Source of the DNA: Zantedeschia hybrid cultivar
Lineage: Eukaryota; Streptophyta; Magnoliopsida; Alismatales; Araceae
Direction: 5' to 3'
Assembly (NCBI GenBank): GCA_030544215.1
Contig: JARZZO010000001.1
Coordinates: 39,149,670 to 39,213,669, forward strand
Length of the DNA stretch: 64,000 nucleotides
Position 1 is the stretch's first letter; each line of letters opens with the position of its first letter. Below the pieces are notes generated by a model. That model saw nothing but the letters and a program-made list of their open reading frames with translations. It did no database searches and was not told the origin of the DNA. The position numbers and the translations under genes were made by a program. Positions 32,660-42,062 of this stretch are shown here, in pieces.

Positions 32660-35517
32660 ATGGAGCGTAGTGAGGGTTCCAGAAAAATCAAGGCCCTAGC
32701 CAAAAGGCGGCGAACGGTGGTTCGCGAAGAAGACACCCCCGAGGAAGTGCCGGCCGCGCTCGCCGAGGCGGCGGCATTTTTGGAGGAGGAGGAAGCCCCT
32801 TCAGCGCCAATAGCCGTAGAAGAAGAAGAGGAGGGCGACCTCCACACGGTGAGTCTTCTATGAATGAATGAAGTGAGGAAAAGGAGGGAAAAACGGGGTT
32901 CTTCAAGAACCCGGAATCGGGTCTTGAAAGGCGTCCAGACCAGGTGACGCCATTCAAAAGGCGTCACCCTTGGCCGACGCCTTTCAAGGCTGAATTCCCA
33001 TTTTAATCAGGCAGAAAATAAGTTTAATTTGCGTCAGGACATGTGGACGCTTTTCAAAAGCCGTCCAGGTGTATTGACGCTTTTTAAACCAGAAATATTT
33101 TAACTCTTTTTTATTAATACTGACCCTAGTTCTTTGTTCTTTATCTGCAAGGGGTGATGAGGTCCAGGATCAGCTGGGACCTGGTGATAGGAGCGTACCG
33201 GGGACACCCTGACTTCCAGAAGGCGCGCCTGCACCGGATGGGGTTCGGCGAGGTCCTAGACATCGAGCCGTTCTGGCTCGTTCTAGTCCTGCTGCAGGCG
33301 CTCATAGAGCATTGGAACGCAGAGAGTCGGGCATTCCTAATGCCCTGGGGACATATGATCCCCACTCTAGAGGATGTGGCTAGGATCACTGGCCTCAGGG
33401 TAGAGGGCCGACCGGTAAGTGGGGTGACTTACCCCAACTACCAGGGACTGACAGAGGCCCTATTAGGTATAGAAGTGTCTAGCCTAGGCAGAGAGTCTAG
33501 GATGGTCCCCAGGGTAGAGGTAGAGGCTGCCCTAGGACTGGATGTGCCCCGACGTCGATCTGATGAGACCCGGGAGGAGTTCAGAGATAGATTAGCTGAG
33601 TCTTCCTCCGCCGTATACTGCACCGATCCGAGTCAGGGAGAGGAGGTAGATAGGCTGCTCAGAGTCTTCTTAGTTTTCTTATTTGGTCGATTACTCTTCG
33701 GCACGAAGGGTGACCATATCCACTATAGGTTTTTGTACTTGTTAGATGACTTAGAGAGTTTAGGGGAGTATGCCTGGGGTGCGGCCCTTCTGGCCCACCT
33801 CTTTGTAGATTTGTCCATGGTCACGTCGGACCGTGAGACCACCGTCAGTGGCTTCTCGCCGTTCCTCTAGGTACTAAGTTGTTTTATTATTTGTTTATGA
33901 TATGCAATGTAATGAAATGATTTTTTCTAACTTATATGTTCATGTATGCAGGTGTGGAGCTACCATTACTTTCCGCTCGGCAGAGCGAGGATTGCATGAC
34001 CGGGCGTTGTCCCATTGGCCTGCCGTTGGCAGCCAATTGTGGACACAGCGCCACAGCACCACCAGCTGACGACCCTCCGCTGTCAGTTCCTCGATTACCC
34101 CGAGTTGCTAGTAAGTTCTTGTTCGATTTTATTCATTAAATGCAATCTTTCCTTTATTAAATATAAATTATTTATATGAATGCGTCTAACTGATATGTAG
34201 GTGATCTAGCGCCCGTACCTGGGTATGGGCGAGGAGGGTCAGCCGTGGGTGACGGCTGGCAGGAGGAGGTTCGGCAGGCAGATGTGGCTGCATTTCCTGA
34301 ACGAGATTGAGCCCCTCCGCCTCCGGCTCGTGATGAGGACGTTGGGTCTCCACCGGAGTGGGTCGACGAGGAGGTCCCGGAGGATGTCGGGAGGAGCATG
34401 AGGGGTAGGCAATCCCTCACCGATTGGCGTGCCAAGTTCCCGGAGCAGTACGAGGACTGGCACCGCCGAGGCGTTCAGGTGGAGTCCCGGGCGGAGAGTA
34501 GCGAGGCCTACCTCCAGCAGTATCGGGCCCACTACGCCGATCAGCTTCGGCTCCTCCGACCACTCGATGTAAGTACGTTTTATGCGTCTTTCATTTTATT
34601 ATTATCTTGATTTATATTTGTGAATGAGTGTATGTATGTGTAATATGCAGGATGCGCGTGATGCGGTCATCATCGACCTCCGGGCCCGCCTACATGATGC
34701 GGAGGCCCAGCTAGAGCAGGTCCAGAAGGAGCTGTTTGATCTGGTATGTATGCATGTTTATGAATTAATGTTTTGATTAATTAATTGTTTTGGCGATTAA
34801 CGACTGACGGTTATCTTTTGGTGCAGCGAGCCGTCTACACCCAGGCGGCTCCCCCTTCCTATGGAGCATCGTCATCTTCTTCTTCCGCTGCCCATGAGGC
34901 TGCTTTTGCTGACCTCCAGAGCCAGCTCGCCTCCGCCATCCACCGAGCTTCCCTCACAGAGGAGGATCGCGCTGCTCGGGTAAGTTCTTCCCCTTTTGAT
35001 TTCTGAATCCGATTTTGATTACTTGATTGCCTTGGACTAACAATGACTTCTCCTGTAGGTTGCTGAGCTTCAGGAAGCGCTTCAGAGGGCTGAAGCGGAG
35101 CTGGAGCATTCTCGTGCAGCAGCTGCTCGTGCTGAAGCTAATGCTGCGCGGATTCAAGCTTTGGAGGAGCAGGTGGCTCGTCTCTCCACCAGAGATCTTG
35201 CATGTCTCCAGGTTCGCCTGGAGATCCTGACTGAGGAGAGAGACTACGACCGCCTCCGGCTAGAGAGTCTTCAGGGTCGCCTGTCGGTAGCTGAGCACGA
35301 GCGCAAGATGGTGGAGGAGAGGTATCAGCGAGCCCGGCAGCGGGCTGCTGATCGTGGTTTGGTGAGTGCTTTCACTGCCAGCGTCGCCATGTCGTCCAGC
35401 CAGATAGGGCCGAGTGCGATGGGACCACCTCCACTTCCTAGCCGAGGACCAGCACCGGATGCGCCCGACGAGGCTCAGAGTCAGCTTGATGAGGGCGGAG
35501 GGGAGAGCCATCCTTGA
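32660..35517 (+). pseudogene. PMD gene 2 of Tat1: seven-exon PMD protein with coiled-coil tail, antisense to gag-pol
   Basis: Exons read as 32660-32848, 33152-33870, 33952-34110, 34201-34568, 34651-34743, 34827-34979 and 35059-35517; all introns are GT-AG. Exon 1 encodes a basic then Glu/Ala-rich N-terminus. Exons 2-4 encode a plant mobile domain (PF10536-type): LIEHWNAESRAFLMPWGHM, PTLEDVARITGLRVEGRPVS, LLFGTKGDHIHYRFLYLLDD, the IxRPYLGM segment (the W of VxWxPY is now a TAG at 34207) and LTDWRAKFPEQYEDW. Exons 5-7 join in phase 0 without a stop and give a Leu/Glu/Arg heptad-rich coiled coil (VAELQEALQRAEAELEHSRA onward) and a Pro/Ser tail. Defects are TAG 33868, TGA 33997, TAG 34207, a frame change within exon 4, and an exon 1/2 phase mismatch. 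Host PMD proteins act in the nucleus in silencing; here the role is unknown. Confidence 0.8.
32931..33080. repeat. Four GCGTC-N10-GACGC modules in intron 1 of PMD gene 2
   Basis: Modules start at 32931, 32961, 33031 and 33061. They form two tandem pairs with exactly 30-bp period; within a pair half-sites alternate every 15 bp. The inter-module spacer is the conserved CATTCAAAAG-type word, while the intra-module spacers differ. Confidence 0.9.
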
Positions 35518-36806
35518 GGGCTCATGTATTTTCTTTTCTTTTGTGTATCATGTACAAAACACCTTTTGATGATATACATGAAACTTTTGGCTTGCAACCT
35601 TGCGTTCCATGTGTTTGCCTTGTGTCATGCATGTCACTTAACAGACAGGTTAAGTATCTATTTAGGCTTAGCCCCTTGCCTGACCAAATGAATGGTCAAT
35701 CAATCCTTTTCCTAAATGAAGGGTCAAGGGGCATAGCCTTTTATTAACAAAGGTGATAGGAATAATCAAACTGTAAGCAAAATGCAACATGCAAGCAGAC
35801 AGATGCTCACTGAAAATAAAAGGAATGAAGCATGCTAGATGCAATAAGCAAATGCTAATTGAAATATTTTTTTGTCGTTTTGAAATATTCATTTTTGTTT
35901 GGGTTTTGAAATATATGCTTTTTTTCGGTTTTGGGATATATAAGTATTTTTTTTATTTTTGAAATATGTATTTTTTTGGATTTTGACATATGTATGTTTT
36001 TTGGATTTTTGACATATGTATTTTTTTTTGATTTTTGACATATGTATGTGAACTAAAAGACCAGCATGGTACTCAGATCAAAAGATCATATTCATTTATT
36101 AATTTAATTCCCAAATTGTTCTTTAATAATTTAACTTAAACCCATTGTGCTTGAACTTGTGTTTCCATTCATGATCCCATTTGATGATTTGACCTTCAGT
36201 CAATCTCGACTGTTCCTCAAGTTTGGAGTATGCCTCTTTAGAAAGAAAGGAAGAATTGGTTTAGAAAGCCCACGAGAAGGTTCCGGAGACCTAAAAAGAT
36301 GTTCCTTTCTTACCCTAATATCTGTTGGGGTTCGGTCATTTTCTTTCCGGGGTATTTATCGACCTTGCATTCCCTTTTATTTCACTTCATGGCCTTAATG
36401 TAACGTTTGTAATGTGATGGCCTTTTGATTTGACGTTTGGTTTTTTTGCTTTTTGTTTTTGCTTTTCTATTCTTTTTTTTGGGACGGATCTCCCCCATTT
36501 TTTTTATGACGGCCTCCTACTAAGATAGCGGGTATTCTTGGTAGTCTATTCTAAGCCTCGTTCCGACATCATGGGCTGAGTGTAAAACAGAATTTTGTTT
36601 TGAAAAAGGAATGATTTGTACTTTACACTTTTAGTCAAGCTTTCGGTATTCCTTAGGACTTGGCATCTCTTGTTACACACGAATCAAACATGTCAGTGTG
36701 TGTAGTAATGCGTTTGAAGTTAAATTATCCAGACTAATAAGGGACCTTGAGTTTATAAATTTTCTGATTCCACTGGTCTTTGTACCATGCTGATCGACTC
36801 TTTAAC
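35518..36806. other. Spacer between convergent ends of PMD gene 2 and gag-pol
   Basis: No gene is supported. The plus-strand PMD gene ends at 35517 and the minus-strand integrase ends at 36807, so the two transcription units converge here. It contains a T-rich tandem repeat (35875-36048). Confidence 0.7.
35875..36048. repeat. T-rich short tandem repeat in Tat1
   Basis: Imperfect repeats of about 25-30 bp built on GGATTTTTGACATATGTAT with long T runs. Units near the right end (35965-36048) are the most regular. Confidence 0.7.
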
Positions 36807-37883
36807 CTAAGGGTAGTATTTCTTAAGATGTAAACCGTTCCAGGGGTGAGTTAGCTCTTCTCCTTCTGCATTAACAAGACGATAAGCGTTACCAGGAAGA
36901 GCGTGCGATACAACATAAGGTCCTTCCCAGTTGGGTTGGAGCTTAGAATGCGGACCACCAAGTTTTACAAAAATCCTTTTGACAACCATTTCACCAACTT
37001 TGAACTTACGTTCAATGACTTTCTTTTGATAAAAACGTGCTAGTCTATTTTGATAAACTTTTGCATGATTAGTGGCTGACTATCTTCTCTCGTCCAAGAG
37101 TTCCAATTGAGCAAGGAGCATTGAACGGTGTTCATCAATGGAAAATTCCTTATTCAATTGTACTCTTAATGACGGTATAAGGATCTCGTATGGAACTACC
37201 GCCTCCATTCCGAATGTTAGGGAATAAGGAGTCTGCCCAGTGGACGTGCGGATTGAAGTTCGGTAGGCCCATAGAGCCTCAACCAATTTTTCTGGCCAGT
37301 CTGCGAATTTGTTAGATTTGTACGCCTTTTTGATGATTTTTATCAAAGTCTTATTAGTTGCCTCTGCTTGGCCATTGCCTTGCGGATAATAAGGAGATGA
37401 ATGATGCAATGCAATTCTGTACCTGTTGCAGAGGTCTTTTAATTCTTGTGACACGAACTGCGGTCCGTTGTCGGTGACGATGGTGCTTGGAATTCCAAAT
37501 CGGGTGATGATGTTCTTCATGATGAACTTGCAGACGGTTGATGCTTTGACTTCTGTGTATGCTTCAGCTTCTGCCCACTTGGTGAAGTATTCCGTTGCCG
37601 TGAGGATGAAAGATTTTTGCTTGATGCCGGAATCGGAATTGCCAAGGGGTCCAATGATGTCGAAAGCCCACATGGAGAAAGGCCATGGGAAAGAAACATG
37701 ATGGAGTGAAGATGCAGGAGAATGGATTTTGTCGGCGTGAAGTTGACACTTGGCACACCTACGGACATATCCTACACAGTCTTCTTCCATAGTTGGCCAA
37801 TAAAATCCTTGTCTAAGGATCTTCTTTGCTAGCATTTGTCCATTAACATGGCCACCACAAACTCCACTATGAGCTCCTTTCAT
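36807..37883 (-). pseudogene. int: Tat1 integrase
   Basis: One minus-strand frame with a single stop (TAG at 37080-37082). The N-terminal zinc-binding HHCC is visible (H in AHSGVCGGH, C-x2-C in RRCAKCQ). The catalytic core has D in WAFDIIGPLG, D in IVTDNGPQFVS and E in GNGQAEATNKT, so the DD35E triad is intact. GQTPYSLTFGMEAVVPYEI is the usual plant Ty3/gypsy segment. The C-terminal domain (36807-36989) keeps LQPNWEGPYVV and ends WNGLHLKKYYP. It would insert the cDNA into the genome. It is preceded by aRNH in the same frame (stop at 37890). Confidence 0.92.
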
Positions 37884-39617
37884 AACCTTCTAAAGCTCAT
37901 CTTCGTCTAGGCATCTCAGAAGAACTCCATCAAAACCTCTTTTATACAGCGCTCCCCTAACTAGGGTGTATCGTTGAGCAACTCTCCTGATAGCTCTCTT
38001 CTCCTCAGTTGTGGCTTCTTCAGGATACGATTGATCTTCACAATACTTGGCAATTTCATAATACCATGGCTTCTGTTCATCATCCATCTCTTCTAACAAC
38101 TCCATCAACATGATTTCTCTTTTTTCCACGATATCTCCATCTCTGACTTTCTTCAGCAACTTCTCCTTAGTTCTCAGAAATGAAGGGTCTTTCACGGCAG
38201 GTGAAAGACGCCTATGAACTATGATTGATTCGGATTGCCTGCTAATTGGAAAATCAAGAGAGGATGCAAGTGAGGCTAGAGCGTCAACTAAGATGTTCTG
38301 ATTCCTAGGGACATGGACGAAGATCAATTTGGTAAAAAGCTTTGAATAAGCAGAAGTAAGTTCTTGATAAGGCTTGAGTTTGGGATCAAGGGTTCGATAC
38401 TTGGTTAACACTTGGCGAAGAATCAATTGGCTATCACCCACAATCCTGAGTTTGGTAACACCATGGAAATGAGCAGCCTCGAGGCCAGCAAGGAGTGCCT
38501 CGTATTCAGCTATATTGTTGGTGACTGGAAAGTCAAGCTGAAAGGCTTGTGGAATGGTGATACCTTCGGGTGATAACATAACAATGCCAATACCCTTTCC
38601 ATGGGAATTCAGAGCTCCGTCAAAATGCAGAGTCCACATATCATCTCTGATTTGGTCTATGGACATCAGTTCCTCATCCGGAAACTCTGATTGGACTGGA
38701 TCAAAACAAGGGGGTGATGAGTGAGATGTTCCGCTATGGCATAGCCCTTGATCGCTTTCTGCTGAATGTAAATGATATCGAATTGAGATAGAAAGCTTTG
38801 CCATCGCGCTAACCTATCAGTAAGAATAGATTTCTCCAGAAGGAATTTGATCGGATTCATTCTAGCGATGAGATGGACTTCATGGGCCAGAAAATAATGC
38901 TTCAATTTCTGAACAACCCAGACCAATGCTGCACATGTTTTCTCCATCGCTGTATATCTCTGTTCAGCGGGGTTGAGAAGTTTAGAGAGATAGTAGGTTG
39001 TCCTCTCCTTTCCTTCTTCATCCTCTTGTGCTAGGACAGCCCCCACAACATCATCCAAGACAGAAATGTAAAGTATCAATGGTTTGCTTGGAGATGGTGG
39101 TCTTAAAACAGGAGGACTTGCCAAATAATTCTTTAATCCATCGAATGCCTCCTGACACTTATCGTCTCAATCGAATTTGACTCCTGGCTTGGTAAGCTCG
39201 TAGAACGGCTTACACCTTTGTGAGTTCTGGGAGACAAAACGGCGAATAAATTGCAACCTCCCGATTAATCCTCTTAACTCTTTCAAGTTCTTGGGAGGTG
39301 GCATCTCTCTGATAGCCTTCGCCTTGTTGGGATCGATCTCAATTCCCCGTTTGCTGACAATGAATCTAAGTAGTTTCCCTTAAGCTACCCCGAATACACA
39401 TTTCTTGGGGTTCATCTTTAACTGATACTCTCTCGATCTCTCTAATACCCTTGCCAAAACTTTGGCATGCTCAGCCTTTGTCTTAGATTTGACCAATAAA
39501 TCATCCACATACACTTCCAGATCTATGTGCATCATGTCGTGAAATATTGCCATCATAGCCCTCTGATAAGTGGCTCCAGCATTCTTTAATCCAAATGGCA
39601 TGACAACATAGTAGTAT
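37884..39617 (-). pseudogene. pol: Tat1 RT C-terminal part, RNase H and second (aRNH) RNase H
   Basis: 39601-39380 gives the RT palm with MPFGLKNAGATYQRAM and YVDDLLVKS (YVDD intact). The thumb is frame-broken near 39160-39370. 39124-38666 is the RNase H of the RT (LILYISVLDDVVGAVLAQED, YYLSKLLNPAEQRYTAMEKT). After a frame change near 38.75 kb, 38600-37890 encodes aRNH (LHFDGALNSHGKGIGIVM, NNIAEYEALLAGLEAA, VGDSQLI, VPRNQNILVDALASLA), the hallmark of the Tat lineage. The upstream half of the RT is beyond the nested chromovirus, at 48982 onward. Confidence 0.9.
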
Positions 39618-40670
39618 TGTAACGACCCGCCACCCTATAATCGGGGATCCGATTACTAAATGGGTACCGAATCATTAATTTGGAACCAAATCAGGATCTA
39701 AGTAAGTCTGGGAAATAAATAATAAACTAAGCTAAACATTCACATCGCATTGAATTGAAATGAAAGTGCAGGAATTAAAAATTATTACAATGCGACTCGA
39801 TACAGCAAATAATTACATACTCCAACAGAAAGGAAATAATTAAACATACAGGCCAGAAATAAAACAACAACTACGTCGGGGCATACCCCGGAATAACCGC
39901 TGACGGCGCTCAACACACGGCCGCACTCTCCTCGCTAGGTCTACTGGGAGTCCTCACCTGAAAACCGCAGGGGTGAGTCTCAAAGACAAGACTCAGTAGG
40001 GACCCTTCGATCCCCACTGCCCACGCACACACCCACAAGTGTAAAATACAGCCGATGGTAAAGTAACAAGCACAGTGGTAAGTACAATTCCTAATTTTCA
40101 ACGTGGAATCACATGCAGTCGAAATGTATTAAACATGCATATTTCTAAACCAGACGACTAGGGAACCTACAACCGTCGTCTCGATAGAACACGCCAACCA
40201 CGCAAACAACAGTGGGAAAACCTCGACCCGCTGAGACCAAGCAGTAACCCCTCGGATAACACTATAGCTACTCCGGCCCAACTGGCTCAGGTGGTTACTC
40301 CTTCCCTCAGTATGAGTGACACTCCGAATGTACTACTCCCACACTGGTACTAGCTGACCCCGGGGTTCACCAGGTGACCCTCTCTCACTAGGTGTCACCC
40401 CGCCCACGCCCCCACCGGCGCTGTGCTCCACCCACACCAGCACAGGGTGATAAAGCGCTACAACTGTCACTCCAGGTCCACAGTAACACAAAACCCAGCA
40501 CAGTACGATCCGGTCACGTGAAAAGTCCGCGATCGCATAACACATAACGTAATACCATCCGGTCATGAAGAATCCATCTCTACCGAGTACACTAAGGTAT
40601 GCACTAACCAACTATCTAGCAGTATGAACACATTTTACTGGCATGAATTAGTGTAATTCTATCTTGAATC

Positions 40671-41022
40671 GCGTCGCCCAAGGCCGACGCCATTCAAGCT
40701 CCATGTTCTGGTTCATGTAAAACACTGTCTTCAGAATCAAGCCTTAAAAGGCGTCGACACCAGTGGTCGCCTTTTGAAAGGCGTCGACATCCTCAGACGC
40801 CATTTAGCACAGAATTCCAGGAATGCAGAAGACATTAATCAGGGGATTTCTGCCTTAAAAGGCGTCATGGTTACCCGACGCTATTCAAATCGCCTCGTTC
40901 ACCCATGACGTCTTTTAGTCCCAGAATCCCCGAACTGGCAGACCCTCAGTGAGGCGATTCCTGCCTAAAAGGCGTCATGATGGCCCGACGCCCTTCAAAA
41001 AGGCGTCTCCCATGCATGACGT
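40671..41022. repeat. Seven GCGTC-N10-GACGC modules, distal cluster, chromovirus 3' LTR
   Basis: Modules start at 40671, 40751, 40781, 40862, 40892, 40972 and 41003. Three tandem pairs have 30-, 30- and 31-bp period. All spacers are 10 nt and differ in sequence. Confidence 0.92.
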
Positions 41023-41600
41023 CTTTCAATGCCAGGAACCGGGTATGTCATGAGCCCGAGGCTCCCCTTATCAACCCCAAAAACCCCAAAATCACCCAAA
41101 AACAGAGGAGAAAGAGGGGCGAATTCAACCTTAAGGAAACCACATTCATAGAAATCCCCCATATCATCAAGAAGAGCTCCTAAACATGCTTGTTCTACCC
41201 CCCAAAACCAAAGATCCATAACATGCTCAAATGGGGAAACATGGTTTAAAACACAATACTATGGGAACCGTCACCCTACCAGTCACTTGAACTCCTCCAA
41301 GCTTCAAGCCGTCCACCCGTCTCGCCCCACGCCGCCGCCGGTACCGCCGTGGTCGTCTTTACTCCACCGTGACGTCGGCCGCCGTCTGGAGAGTAAAACG
41401 CCGCAGTGATAGTGGAGGTGGTAGTGGTGGGGAGCTAGGTAGGGGATGGAGTGGAGGGAGAGATGAAATGGTGGGAGGAAAAGAGAGAGAGAAGAAGGGA
41501 TCGCCGCCGAGATCGTCGGAAGGGAAGGAGGGAAAGAGAGAAGGAAGAAAGTGGGGGAAGGAAGGAGGGCTCACGGGGTTAACCAGAAATTGGCTAAAAC

Positions 41601-41887
41601 GCGTCAACATCCATGGACGTCTATCAGGTGATGAGACGGCCGCTCTGACAGGAGTCTGAAACGCGTCGTTCTACACAGACGCCGTTCAGAAAACATGTCA
41701 GGGCCGTACTCTGACAAGCCCAGAGTCGCAGTCTGAAAGGCGTCGTCCCATGCGGACGCCGTTCAGACGACACGACAGGGCCGTACACTCGCGACCCAAG
41801 GCCGGACCACGTGGCACCCACGTGGCAGAACCTAAAACGCGTCTGCATCGGTGACGCCGTTCAAAACGCGTCTCGCGATCCTGACGC
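41601..41887. repeat. Five GCGTC-N10-GACGC modules, proximal cluster, chromovirus 3' LTR
   Basis: Modules start at 41601, 41663, 41740, 41839 and 41868. The module at 41839 has a 9-nt spacer; in the partner LTR (48840) it is 10 nt, so this is a later 1-bp deletion. Confidence 0.92.
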
Positions 41888-41974
41888 GAATCGACACAGA
41901 ACCTCAGCCCCCACTAGGGCCAGAACTACAGGGTCCGACTCCGAAAACCGGATCCGAAGGTCTCGATCCTTACA

Positions 41975-41994
41975 TTCTCCCCCCCTTAAAAGAA
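41975..41994 (-). other. Polypurine tract of chromovirus
   Basis: Minus strand reads TTCTTTTAAGGGGGGGAGAA directly before the 3' LTR. Confidence 0.8.
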
Positions 41995-42062
41995 TTTCGC
42001 CCCCGAAATTGACTGCTAGAATTAACAAGGTCAAAAGCAGGGATACAAGTTCACAAGGAGAC

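Larger units (their letters stand above)
39618..41974 (-). repeat. 3' LTR of chromovirus
   Basis: Starts TGTAACGACCCGCC, ends GATCCTTACA. 2357 bp. It is followed on the right by TTCTCCCCCCCTTAAAAGAA, the complement of the polypurine tract. It carries 12 modules in two clusters (40671-41022 and 41601-41887). Confidence 0.95.

Noticed and set aside
35518..36806. An env-like gene downstream of Tat1 integrase
   Set aside because: No long minus-strand frame, signal peptide or transmembrane segment; the only genes there are antisense PMD genes.
40671..41022. Could the regularly spaced modules be a CRISPR array?
   Set aside because: This is plant DNA, the repeated half-sites are 5-6 bp and inverted, the variable spacers are 10 nt, and no cas genes exist.
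41369..41659. Gly/Glu/Lys-rich frame in both chromovirus LTRs
   Set aside because: Lies in a purine-rich LTR leader; a low-complexity frame without homology, although duplicated with the LTR.
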